Below, piece by piece: positions 44,823 through 53,283 of a stretch of 64,000 nucleotides of DNA. This stretch comes from SLDF01 sp964537925 (GTDB lineage: Bacteria; Bacteroidota; Bacteroidia; Chitinophagales; Saprospiraceae): positions 1 through 64,000 of the forward strand of contig CAZICV010000001.1 of the NCBI GenBank assembly GCA_964537925.1, written 5' to 3'. The notes below the pieces were generated by a model that saw only the letters and a list, made by a program, of their open reading frames with translations, searched no databases and had not been told where the DNA came from. The translations under genes were made by a program, and so were the position numbers. Positions within the stretch are counted from its first letter, which is position 1. Each line of letters begins with the position of its first letter.

Positions 44823-45680
44823 ATGAACCTGAAATATATATTTAGCCTCCTGGGACTCACAGCAGGATTTAATATGCTGCCGGCACAATACTGTGAAAAC
44901 AGCATTTTAGAAGCTATTCCACTGATAGTGAATTCAGTATATACTCATCAATCCATCAACCCTGATCAACGGCTTGCTATTACAGGTAACCCGGAATGTC
45001 TCAGGAGTTTCGAGTATTTGAATGGAGTGTGGTTGCGTTTTGAACACAGTGTTGCAGGAGAGTTGGAGTTTTCGATAGAACCACTTTCGCCAAAAGACGA
45101 TATTGATTTTATCCTTTGCGAGTATAACTCCGGTAGTAAAGAGTTGCAAGTCGTAAGATGTATGTCTACCGGTCTGAACCTGGGGCCTAAATCCAAAAAT
45201 CATGATGGATGCACCGGAAAAACCGGGCTTGTATCCGCACGCTTTGCCGACATAGAAGGACCAGGCTGTAGCCGTTCCAGTGAAAACTATCTTCAGTCTG
45301 CTGACATAACCCCGGAAAAAGAATACTACCTGCTTGTAGTCAACTTCAACTCTACGTCAGGCTTCAAGATAGGGTCCACCCTACATACCGTCACACAGTC
45401 GGACCCTGTCTCGTCCGACCGCACAACACAAATACAGTTGTTTCCCAACCCGGCAAGGACAGAACTCAATGTCCGCCTTCTAGAGAGCGCCCCGGAAGGA
45501 TTGAAACATATTACTATTTTCAACTCACAGGGTGTTGTGCAACAGATACAGGACATAGCCCCCAATACCGCTGCAAGTACGACTGTGATCGATATAGCTG
45601 ATCTTCGGCCCGGGTTTTACATATTAGAAGCGTTTACCCCCAACAATAGACGCTATGCAAAATCTTTTGTGAAGTTTTAA
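44823..45680 (+). CDS. Small T9SS type A exported protein
   Basis: 285 residues from the ATG at 44823 (44805 is possible but puts extra residues before the signal). Signal peptide MNLKYIFSLLGLTAGFNMLP, ending AQ. The mature domain (~25-195) is a Cys-containing beta-sandwich (NGVWLRFEHSVAGELEFSIE, DDIDFILCEYNSGSKEL) like the pre-peptidase C-type or CUB-like domains of secreted proteins. The last ~80 residues are a type A sorting domain: IQLFPNPARTELNVRL, ITIFNSQGVV, IADLRPGFYILEAFTPNNRR, KSFVKF. It would be secreted by T9SS and anchored or released. It is divergent from the giant toxin-locus gene, sharing a 141-bp AT-rich region. No catalytic motif. Confidence 0.85.
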   Translation: MNLKYIFSLLGLTAGFNMLPAQYCENSILEAIPLIVNSVYTHQSINPDQRLAITGNPECLRSFEYLNGVWLRFEHSVAGELEFSIEPLSPKDDIDFILCEYNSGSKELQVVRCMSTGLNLGPKSKNHDGCTGKTGLVSARFADIEGPGCSRSSENYLQSADITPEKEYYLLVVNFNSTSGFKIGSTLHTVTQSDPVSSDRTTQIQLFPNPARTELNVRLLESAPEGLKHITIFNSQGVVQQIQDIAPNTAASTTVIDIADLRPGFYILEAFTPNNRRYAKSFVKF

Positions 45681-45847
45681 TATCCAGTGATTCCATCGTG
45701 GTGGCAACTGTTCTTATTATCGACTGACTAAGAAGCCTTCCCTGGGAAGGAGAAGCGTACGCGACCCAGGTGAGTGACAGAATGATCTGCAACCGCTCTA
45801 TAAGGCTCTAAGAGACACTGCTACGATACATACACGAGGATACACAA

Positions 45848-47534
45848 TCATCTTCGTATCAACAGCCTGGCCGACTGTTTCCTTTGCTCACTGTTGTCAG
45901 ATACGGTTAGAATGTATAAACCCTCTGGCAATCCGGATACATCGAGTACCTGTTCAGTTGAGTCCTGTAAGGCGCTAAAATGATTTTTATATACCACTCG
46001 GCCCGTGATATCTCTTACTTCCGCCTGCGTAAACTGCATAACTGACCGTATCCCGACAACGGGCCCGGCAGGGTTTGGGAATAGCTGCAGATTGTACCCT
46101 GATATTTCGTCTTGTGCCCCGGTTGAAGACACCAGGTCCTCCAGGCTCACCCTTCCTATACCGAACCTATCGTTGCTGCACCTGTAAGCAATAATATATC
46201 CGGGGCCAGGCTCCTCCCTGGCGATATGAACGATCTCGGTAAACAAACTGCCGTTCAAATTGCACAGAGAATCAATCCTGACAACCTGCTGAAAAAAGCT
46301 GTGCTCCTTCTTCCATATGACCTGGTCAGCCTCTATGCCAGAGATAAAATAATACTCTCCCCACTGATCAGCATAAGTGGCCGATTGGGATACATTCCCC
46401 GGAAGCAGGGTATGCTCCGATGTCCCCTCTTTGGTTCCATCACTCCTGTAGAAACTCAGGCCGGAGCCAAAACCATACTCTTCCGCATTGATAAATTCAA
46501 AGTACTCATCATATACGCGCGTGACGTATGGCGGGTAGAGTTCAAATCCCCCGATACCAAATTCGTCTGAATCAAAGTACAGGATCCTTTCGGGAGAGCC
46601 TCCTGCCCGATCCAGCACAAACAGGGAAAACTGCGTGCTTTCATGCATACCGTAGAAGTAGAGCTTCCCCTTAAACTCGAAGAAGAAATCTCCTCTCCTG
46701 AAATCCAGACTTGTCCGGGTACCCTCTACGGATTCATGCAATAGTCCGGCGGATGCATTTGCAAGATCGAGCCAGAAAAGCTCCTGCCCCCTTGTCTTGT
46801 CTTCCGCGACAAAGAAAAAGGTATCCATCGAAGATGGTTGGCTGCCTGAAAACGTCGGATAGAGCCGAATACCTGAATTCAAATCCTTCTACAGTTCTTC
46901 GCTCGCCAGTCTCAAGATCGTAAACGACCAGTGCGTTCGGCTCACCAAAAACCGACTGTCCCAGGAGCAGCCATTTTCCGGCGATTGTTTTGACATCTAC
47001 CTCACCGGCAGGCAGATCATTGCGTATATCCCAAATCAGGACGATCGAATCCGATGCCACCTCATATGCCATCAAAGCATATCGGTTATTTTCCGTCTCC
47101 CCTGTAAAATAGATTCTCTCCTCATCAGCCGCAATAGAATTCCTTTTCAGTTTCGGATAAATCACCCGTGTACCACTCACGGTACCATCCGTAGTCACCA
47201 ACCTGTATCCCGTAAGCCCGACCGCCGCCGAAAAATAAAACAAGTCATCTACCACCACCGGGGATCCAAAATTACTGCTATTGCCTGCAGGGTTCATATC
47301 CAGGAGCATATACGTCCCGGCTTCGGTACCATCAGAGCGCCAGAGTTCCGTACCATATACCTGGTCATATCCTGCAAAGTAGAATACACCCTTGTGGCTG
47401 CCTATAGAGGGCTCCTTAGCAGTACTATTACGAACATCCAGGAAGAAAGAATACTCGAAGGAAAACTGGGCGTAAGACAAAGTGCCTGCCAGGGCTACCA
47501 AGATCACGACAAATCCAAAACGTCTTTTATTCAT
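45848..47534 (-). pseudogene. Frameshifted T9SS type A protein with ELWxSDGT repeats
   Basis: Two overlapping frames together make one protein. The first (47534 to 46734) has a signal peptide (MNKRRFGFVVILVALAGTLS, ending YAQ) and ELWRSDGTEAGTYMLLDMNP with DGTVSGTRVI repeats. The second (to 45848) continues with YPTFSGSQPSSMDTFFFVAE, then DKTRGQELFWLDLANA and YRSDGTKEGT, and ends in a type A sorting domain (YNLQLFPNPAGPVVGIRS, GLPEGLYILTVSDN). The second frame has no upstream ATG and a TAG stands just before it, so the switch must lie around 46865-46888 and needs one extra or two missing bases. ELWxSDGTxxGT repeats are typical of large surface proteins. A sequencing error is the other explanation. 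Confidence 0.8.
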
Positions 47535-47559
47535 CTTATAAGCATTTCAATGCACTAAA

Positions 47560-48867
47560 TTAACTGTCCAGCGGATTATACCCAAACTCGCCGAAAAGCA
47601 GCGGACAGATGCGCCTCAGAGACTCGTCATCGTCCTCCTCCCAGCTCAACTCGATATCCGGGTAGTCCAGCGATGGAGAGTCCAGCAACTCCTGCGCCGC
47701 TTCCTCCCAATCCTCCCAGGTACCCGCACCCACATGGTCAAACGACGCATATGCTATGGAAAGCAATTCCTCCAGTTCAGGTACTTCTTCCCTCTCACGC
47801 AGCCCTTTCAGCACAGGCAACAAACTATCCGGGCTCTTCAAGGCCGCCTCGTACACTTCCCGCCCCTGCGCGATCAGCCAGGCTCGGAAAGCCTCGAATC
47901 CATCATCCGAACAGCCGCCCATCACGATATAGGCCGCCGCCCACAGCTTATCTTTGTAAGACTTCGCCAGGTAATACATCACCCAGCGATGGAATCCCAG
48001 CATCTCTCCCGGTGACAACTCCGTTATGCCTCCCCCGATATATTCCAGGACTTCTTCCTGGGATTGCCTCTCTGCATGGGCATCTGCGATGATCTGCCAG
48101 AAACGATCCTTATCTATTCGCTTCAGCTTGAGCGCCTTCTTTGTTTTTGTACTCTTTTTAGGCCTGCGGATCAGCTCCGGATCCTCGTAATCCCGCCACT
48201 TTTCGTCATAGGGCCCGAGATACTTCTCCCGCTTCTCCTCCGGTATCTGGCCGTATTGTGGAATATCGAAACCAAATACTGTAGCCAAAATCTCATTAGG
48301 CTCCTTTGCCCCATCAATTTCCCATACGATTCCTGACTTTTTCAGATACTCATAATGTATTCTCGCACCCAAATATTTTTCAGTACCTAAACTAGATACT
48401 TCCAAATGCTTTATTAGCTCATATTCAGCATTACCTGACCACCACTTCTCGCCTGTCGCATCATCTCTGGTGACATACCAATCTGTCAAATTACGCAATT
48501 CATACACCGACTGAAACTTAAAATTACTCCTTCCCAGTTTGCCTGACCATTTTAAATATCTGGGAGCTCCTGCCTCATAGGGCACTTCCAGCGAACCTAT
48601 TACACTCCAATCATCTGGCAACCTGGGATAAAATACAGCGCCAAAAGTCACATAGTTACAAAGCTGCTTCTTCTCAAGGTCTTCTACATTATTGAGGAGA
48701 TCCTCTGTGAAGCAATCAAATACCCTGGCTAACTGGGACACACCAAAATCTGCGTCAAACTCAACATTAAGATCGATATACTGAAAGTACCCCCATAATC
48801 CTATATGTGAGCGCAGGTCTACTGCTATGATATCGCCTGAGCGGTATTTATTTTTCTTATTCATCAC
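47560..48867 (-). CDS. Orphan immunity protein: Imm26-like plus DUF4240
   Basis: 435 residues (start 48867, or 48864 at the second Met), a paralogue of the 31739-33043 protein. The N-terminal part (NKYRSGDIIAVDLRSHIGLW) and the DUF4240 (FWQIIADAHAERQ, WAAAYIVMGGCSDDGF) are the same, but no nuclease toxin gene is present here. The product is identical to its paralogue from about residue 209 to 421, whereas the first ~205 residues carry many substitutions (for example FDADFG versus FYADFG, DGAKEPNE versus DREREYCE). Upstream on the same strand are two lipoprotein genes. This fits an orphan immunity gene kept for protection against related toxins, or a donor for recombination; both are inference. 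Confidence 0.85.
   Translation of the reverse strand: MMNKKNKYRSGDIIAVDLRSHIGLWGYFQYIDLNVEFDADFGVSQLARVFDCFTEDLLNNVEDLEKKQLCNYVTFGAVFYPRLPDDWSVIGSLEVPYEAGAPRYLKWSGKLGRSNFKFQSVYELRNLTDWYVTRDDATGEKWWSGNAEYELIKHLEVSSLGTEKYLGARIHYEYLKKSGIVWEIDGAKEPNEILATVFGFDIPQYGQIPEEKREKYLGPYDEKWRDYEDPELIRRPKKSTKTKKALKLKRIDKDRFWQIIADAHAERQSQEEVLEYIGGGITELSPGEMLGFHRWVMYYLAKSYKDKLWAAAYIVMGGCSDDGFEAFRAWLIAQGREVYEAALKSPDSLLPVLKGLREREEVPELEELLSIAYASFDHVGAGTWEDWEEAAQELLDSPSLDYPDIELSWEEDDDESLRRICPLLFGEFGYNPLDS
47602..48241 (-). repeat. 640-bp exact direct repeat, copy B
   Basis: Identical to 31784-32423 in the same orientation, 15,818 bp apart. The first mismatch at the far end is a single base (CCAGTATC versus CCGGTATC at 48242). 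Recombination between the copies would delete the region containing the toxin gene and most of its operon. Confidence 0.93.
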
Positions 48868-48909
48868 CTAGAATAGTGGACAATCTACCCTGTAGATATT
48901 TTCCATGTT

Positions 48910-49497
48910 TCAATAACTGGCGTATCCTTTACAACTACCTATCCAGTTCCCAGGATAAAGGGAACGTAAGAAACGTGTCGTATCAGGGTTAAGACTATAG
49001 TTATGAGTAAACGTTACATACGGATAACGATCTGATGTGTCACGCAACTCTGGTATTTCGCTTAAGTCAATGGCATTCGTGTAAAAAGTAAGTTGCGTCA
49101 TTGCGTTACAACTCTCAGGCAAATATGCGCCTGCTCGACTTTGATGCACGGACACTCCCATTAGACTATACTTCTTCATTAGACCTAGATAATAATCAAT
49201 AGCTTTCTTGGCGTCTGCCGTTAAACGCTCTTCGATATTCAATAACCTATATCTCCCCTCTACAACAAAGTATGTATTGTATACTAATGAATCTTTTTCA
49301 TAGTTGAATTTTGAAAAATAATACAATCTCTTCTTCTTATTATACTCATAAGGCCTCAAATCCCCAATGGAAACTCCAAAGAAATCTTCTTCAATATCAC
49401 ATAACGTATTAGATGTAATCATACACTGCTCTTTCACTCTATTACTACAAGCGCTTACAAACAACAAAGTCACACAAATCAGTATAGTATTCTTCAT
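48910..49497 (-). CDS. Hypothetical lipoprotein next to the orphan immunity gene
   Basis: 195 residues from the ATG at 49497; an earlier start at 49521 would add residues before the signal. Signal MKNTILICVTLLFVSAC with lipobox VSAC. The mature part (SNRVKEQCMITSNTL) is rich in Tyr, Lys and Asp (RPYEYNKKKRLYYFSKFNYE, TADAKKAIDYYLGLMKKYSL) and ends SLYPGNWIGSCKGYASY; two or three cysteines may pair. No family is recognised. The gene is AT-rich like the toxin gene and occupies the same place relative to the immunity gene and small lipoprotein, so it may be another effector-linked or envelope immunity protein. This is inference from position only. Confidence 0.72.
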   Translation of the reverse strand: MKNTILICVTLLFVSACSNRVKEQCMITSNTLCDIEEDFFGVSIGDLRPYEYNKKKRLYYFSKFNYEKDSLVYNTYFVVEGRYRLLNIEERLTADAKKAIDYYLGLMKKYSLMGVSVHQSRAGAYLPESCNAMTQLTFYTNAIDLSEIPELRDTSDRYPYVTFTHNYSLNPDTTRFLRSLYPGNWIGSCKGYASY

Positions 49498-49632
49498 TGT
49501 TGTGCAGTTCGGTATCCCCATTTAATTGCTCTTTGATCCGCAGGAGAATCTCCTCCTCTATCTCGCTAATAACCAACCGAAATCCCCCACTCCGGTCCGC
49601 TTAAGCACAATAGCTCCGGCGGCCTTGCAAGG

Positions 49633-50082
49633 TCATTTAGTGGTATGAAAAGAAACATTTGCCAGCGTATCTCCCGACGACCGGCACACAGCCAGCGAAT
49701 CGTAAAGTAACACACTGCTACCGGCCTGGCTGATGCGATAGACCCCCTTTAGCTCGCGTCCCTCGGAGACGAAACCAGGAATAGTCAATGTGCTGTCTGT
49801 CTCGTATCGTACACCGCACTTGAAGATCTCTCCCAGCAATATATGGGTACACCGTATTTCAGCACTTTCGGCGCCTGTTTTCCTGACGCGGAGACGGGCG
49901 TCATCCAGTTCGACGGAAAACTGAACAGGACCACCGGACTGACAATCTCTCGCTGTATACGTACCGGAAAGATCCTTGATGAAGCGATCTATCTTGTCAT
50001 CGGAGCCTTCCTTTTTGCAGCCTCCGGCAAGGAAACCCGACAGCAGCACATAAGACAGACATAGAAGTACCCTTATTTTCAT
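49633..50082 (-). CDS. Small lipoprotein, paralogue of 35302-35757
   Basis: 149 residues. Signal MKIRVLLCLSYVLLSGFLA with lipobox LAGGC, then KKEGSDDKIDRFIKDLSGTY. The rest follows the 35302-35757 protein closely (VELDDARLRVRKTGAESAEI, YETDSTLTIPGFVSEGRELK, GVYRISQAGSSVLLYDSL). Both are outer-membrane or periplasmic lipoprotein candidates with one beta-rich domain. It heads a set with the 195-residue lipoprotein and the orphan immunity gene, mirroring the toxin locus without the giant, FnIII and toxin genes. Base composition here is closer to the genome average than in the paralogue. Function unknown. Confidence 0.82.
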   Translation of the reverse strand: MKIRVLLCLSYVLLSGFLAGGCKKEGSDDKIDRFIKDLSGTYTARDCQSGGPVQFSVELDDARLRVRKTGAESAEIRCTHILLGEIFKCGVRYETDSTLTIPGFVSEGRELKGVYRISQAGSSVLLYDSLAVCRSSGDTLANVSFHTTK

Positions 50083-50251
50083 TCAAAGCGATTATAGCGT
50101 ATTAAAAAGCGCCCCGACGGGGCACCAATGACCTGTAATAAGGTTAAAAATATAAAAAATCTACCCGCAGAGGAGTTATGGTCTATGCTATTCCGGGTCC
50201 GGCAATGTTGAAGTAATGCATTGTTGTGCCGGATAAGGTTTCTATCTGACC

Positions 50252-50267
50252 GGTGACTTTTGTCACC
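50252..50267. promoter_or_regulatory. Crp/Fnr-like operator upstream of the oxidase operon
   Basis: GGTGAC-TTTT-GTCACC has perfect 6-bp arms; the core TGAC-N4-GTCA resembles half-sites read by Crp/Fnr-family regulators. Its centre lies about 55 bp upstream of the start implied by the -7 box at 50302-50309, within reach for an activator. A Crp/Fnr gene lies at the far end of the same operon. Confidence 0.5.
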
Positions 50268-50301
50268 CCCTCCCCGTTCCCACAACCATCTTTTCTACCC
50301 C

Positions 50302-50309
50302 TAGCTTTG
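50302..50309 (+). promoter_or_regulatory. -7 box of the cytochrome oxidase operon
   Basis: TAGCTTTG is an exact TAnnTTTG match, 32 bp before the first gene's ATG at 50342. No TTG is found at the -33 position, consistent with a promoter that needs an activator. Confidence 0.5.
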
Positions 50310-50341
50310 AGTTACTATTTCACCAATACGGGAGGTCAACG

Positions 50342-50461
50342 ATGTCGTCAGAAAAAAACAGTTTCGTACCCAGGGGCGCTTTCGCCTTTTTCGGCCTGCT
50401 GCTGATCCTATGCGCCCTCATCTGGCTGGGCATCTTCGATATCCTGATCTCACGCGCATAA
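50342..50461 (+). CDS. cbaD: Cytochrome c oxidase small subunit IIa (ba3 type)
   Basis: 39 residues: a short polar start MSSEKNSFVPRGAFAFF followed by one transmembrane helix (GLLLILCALIWLGIFDIL) and ISRA. This is the size and form of the single-helix subunit IIa that packs against subunit I in ba3-type oxidases. It lies 12 bp before the subunit II gene and is the first gene after the promoter. The order IIa-II-I is typical of ba3 operons and supports the call despite the short length. Confidence 0.8.
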   Translation: MSSEKNSFVPRGAFAFFGLLLILCALIWLGIFDILISRA

Positions 50462-50473
50462 TCCCTGTCAGTC

Positions 50474-50914
50474 ATGGACAAATACGAAAAACGCATCCTC
50501 CTGATCGTCTCGGTACTGCTGGGCCTGTTCTTCTTTTCGATCCTGATCTCGGCCCGGAATACGTTCACCGATATCCCAGAGTGCGTGCCTTATGACACGG
50601 CTTACCTCACACCCAGGGTGGTAGAGCTCGACTACAAGACTTACCAGGTCGTAGCGGTAGCAGGCATGTGGGCCTTCGAGCCGGCGCAGATTGAGATACC
50701 GGCGGGCAGCGAGGTAGATTTTTACCTGACCTCCAAAGATGTGGTACACGGCTTCCACATCGCAGACAAGAACATCAATATGATGGCCGTCTACGGCGGC
50801 GTCAACCGCACAAGGGCCCGATTCGACAAGCCCGGCGTATACCGCATCGTGTGCCACGAATACTGTGGCGCCGGTCACCAGCTCATGCAAGGCGAGGTCA
50901 TCGTCTATCAATAA
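50474..50914 (+). CDS. cbaB: Cytochrome c oxidase subunit II (ba3 type, CuA)
   Basis: 146 residues, the short ba3 form with one N-terminal membrane helix (ILLIVSVLLGLFFFSILISA) and a periplasmic cupredoxin domain. The binuclear CuA site is complete: VVHGFHIADKNINMM supplies the first His, and VCHEYCGAGHQLMQGEV supplies Cys, Cys, His and Met. It receives electrons from cytochrome c and passes them to haem b in subunit I. It is preceded by subunit IIa and followed after 18 bp by subunit I. Confidence 0.94.
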   Translation: MDKYEKRILLIVSVLLGLFFFSILISARNTFTDIPECVPYDTAYLTPRVVELDYKTYQVVAVAGMWAFEPAQIEIPAGSEVDFYLTSKDVVHGFHIADKNINMMAVYGGVNRTRARFDKPGVYRIVCHEYCGAGHQLMQGEVIVYQ

Positions 50915-50932
50915 AACAAACCACTGAGACCC

Positions 50933-52633
50933 ATGTCCATCTCCCCCAGGCTCCGGCTCGTACTGATCGTAGAACTCGTGTTTCCCATGCTCCTGCTCCT
51001 GCTGGGGATCTACCACGGGCTGCTGCAGACCCTGTACCGCTCCGGGCTGTTGAAACAAGCCGCATTCGCCAGGCTGGATTACTACCAGGGACTCACCCTG
51101 CACGGCGTCATCAACGCCATCGTACTGACTACTTTCTTTGCCGTAGCGTTCGGACACGTGATCATGTCCCACTACCTCCGCAAGGAAGTGAATACCCGCT
51201 TTGCATTTATATCCATGCTGCTCATGGTAGCCGGTACCGCCATGGCTTCCTACCCGATGCTGTCGGGTACTGCCAGCGTATTGTACACGTTCTACCCGCC
51301 GCTGATGGCCCACCCGCTCTTCTATATCGGCACGACCGTGCTGGTAGCGGGCTCCTGGGTGGCTTTCTGGGGGTGGATCATCGACTACAGGCGCTGGCGC
51401 AAGGCCAATCCCGGCGAACGTATGCCGCTGGCCGTGCTCGGCAACCTGATCAATTTCACCCTGTGGCAGGTCTGTACGCTGCCGGTTGCCTATGAACTGC
51501 TCTGTATGCTGCTGCCCTGGTCGCTTGGCTGGACCGACACCGTACATATCCCGCTAGCCAGGACATTGTTCTGGTTTTTCGGGCACTCCCTGGTCTACTT
51601 CTGGCTGCTGCCGTCCTATATCTGCTTCTACACTATCCTGCCGCGCATAGCCGGGGGAAAACTCTATTCCGAGAATGCCGGCCGGCTGGCTTTCCTGCTG
51701 TTCCTGATCCTGTCGATCCCCGTGGGTGTGCACCACCAGTTTGGCGAGCCTTCCCTGTCACAAGGTATCAAGCTGTTCCAGTCCTTCCTGACATTCGGCG
51801 TAGCCATACCGAGTTTCATCACAGCCTTTACCATCGCCGCATCGCTCGAATACGCCGCCAGGCAGCGCGGAGGGCGCGGGCTCCTGGGTTGGATGGAGAA
51901 GCTGCCCTGGTTTGAAAGCAAAAACTACCTATTCCCATATTTCATAAATGGATTGATCCTATTCATATTCGGAGGGCTTACCGGGATGGTGAATGCGTCC
52001 TACAATTTGAACAATGTTGTCCACAATACCTCCTGGATTCCGGGGCACTTCCACATGACGGTAGCTGGCCCGGTCTTTCTAACCATCCTCGGTATGTCCC
52101 TCCACATTTTTTCATCCGTCTCCGGCAAACCCGTGCGTCACAAGCGGCTGGCCACGATCGTGCCTTACCTGTGGACCGCCGGTATCCTGGTCTTTTCTAC
52201 CGGGCTGATGCTGGGCGGACTCCGCGGCGAACCCCGCCGGACCAATATGGGTATGAGCTACCTCAATCCCGAAAGCCCGCTATACCGGCCCGACTGGATC
52301 CCCAGCACCGAGCTGGCCGTGATCGGCGGCATCACGATGACCCTCGCCGCACTGGTATACTTCTGGGTATTCTTCAGGACGCTGTTCCGCCGGCGTACGG
52401 AAGAAGGCCGTATCGAAGTACCCGAAAGCGAACCGCTTCACCAGGAAGCTGCCACCCCGGTATTTTTCAACCTGCGGCCCTGGGTGCTGATCATGTTCAT
52501 CATCATCGCCGTGGCTTATATACCTGCCATCGAAAATGCACTGCGGTTTACCGATGAGGGAGCACCTGCATACACGCCCGAGAATCCGCTGTCGCGGGAG
52601 CAGCAGCAGTCCACCAATCCACCGAAAGAGTGA
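50933..52633 (+). CDS. cbaA: Cytochrome c oxidase subunit I (ba3 type)
   Basis: 566 residues with about 13 membrane helices. Haem-copper oxidase motifs: TLHGVINAIVLTTFF (low-spin haem His), FGHSLVYFWLLPSYICFYT (CuB His and the cross-linked Tyr), SIPVGVHHQFGEP (two CuB His) and NTSWIPGHFHMTVAGP (haem His pair). There is no glutamate of the A1 type at the end of helix VI, as expected for B-family enzymes. The terminal oxidase reduces O2 to water and pumps protons; ba3 types have high O2 affinity. The SCO gene overlaps its stop. Confidence 0.95.
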   Translation: MSISPRLRLVLIVELVFPMLLLLLGIYHGLLQTLYRSGLLKQAAFARLDYYQGLTLHGVINAIVLTTFFAVAFGHVIMSHYLRKEVNTRFAFISMLLMVAGTAMASYPMLSGTASVLYTFYPPLMAHPLFYIGTTVLVAGSWVAFWGWIIDYRRWRKANPGERMPLAVLGNLINFTLWQVCTLPVAYELLCMLLPWSLGWTDTVHIPLARTLFWFFGHSLVYFWLLPSYICFYTILPRIAGGKLYSENAGRLAFLLFLILSIPVGVHHQFGEPSLSQGIKLFQSFLTFGVAIPSFITAFTIAASLEYAARQRGGRGLLGWMEKLPWFESKNYLFPYFINGLILFIFGGLTGMVNASYNLNNVVHNTSWIPGHFHMTVAGPVFLTILGMSLHIFSSVSGKPVRHKRLATIVPYLWTAGILVFSTGLMLGGLRGEPRRTNMGMSYLNPESPLYRPDWIPSTELAVIGGITMTLAALVYFWVFFRTLFRRRTEEGRIEVPESEPLHQEAATPVFFNLRPWVLIMFIIIAVAYIPAIENALRFTDEGAPAYTPENPLSREQQQSTNPPKE

Positions 52634-53283
52634 CCCGTCCCCTCATGACTGCTAAACAGAGATCCATGGCCTGGCTATTGGCAGGCGCGCTCGTGATCCC
52701 GGCCGTACTTTACACAGCCTATGACTGGTACGCGAGCCGGAGACAGGCGCTGCCCTTCTGGGGGCCGGCTACAGGCGACAGTGCCTACCGCGTACCAGGG
52801 TTCACGCTCACGGACCAGGACGGACAGACATTCGACCTGGGGATGCATCAGAAGAAGATCGTGCTGGACTTCTTCTTCACCCGCTGCCCCACGATCTGTC
52901 CCGTGATGGCGCGCAATATGCTCGAAGTATACAGGGCGCTTGCAGACGACCCGGACGTACTGCTGGTATCCGTGTCCATCGACCCCGAACACGACACGCC
53001 GGAACGGCTGACCCGCTACAGGAAGCGCCTGGGAGCAGACGACGGGCGATGGATCTTCCTCACAGGCGACCGGGACAGCATCTACGATATGGCGCGCAAC
53101 CTCTTCTTCGTGTCCGCAGTACCTGCCGGAACACATGTAGAAGAGATCATACACAGCGACAATTTCATCCTGCTGGACGACAAACACCGGATACGCGGCT
53201 ACTACAGGGGCACGGACGACGAATCAGTCCGGCAGCTCATAGCTGATCTTCAAAACCCTGCAAAATGGTTAGAGAACCCATGA
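52630..53283 (+). CDS. SCO1/SenC-family copper chaperone
   Basis: 217 residues from a GTG at 52630 that overlaps the subunit I stop (GTGA); an ATG at 52645 is the alternative. One N-terminal membrane helix (MAWLLAGALVIPAVLYTAYD) anchors a thioredoxin-fold domain. The copper site is FFFTRCPTICPVM (CxxxC) with the distal His in IIHSDNFILLDD. VSIDPEHDTPERLTRY is typical of the family. SCO proteins load or reduce the CuA centre of subunit II, which fits the operon position. Translational coupling on both sides (GTGA before, ATGA after) points to one polycistronic message. Confidence 0.93.
   Translation: MTRPLMTAKQRSMAWLLAGALVIPAVLYTAYDWYASRRQALPFWGPATGDSAYRVPGFTLTDQDGQTFDLGMHQKKIVLDFFFTRCPTICPVMARNMLEVYRALADDPDVLLVSVSIDPEHDTPERLTRYRKRLGADDGRWIFLTGDRDSIYDMARNLFFVSAVPAGTHVEEIIHSDNFILLDDKHRIRGYYRGTDDESVRQLIADLQNPAKWLENP

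Noticed and set aside
45738..45752. CCTTCCC-T-GGGAAGG as a terminator between convergent genes
   Set aside because: No loop and no T-run; may be a chance dyad.
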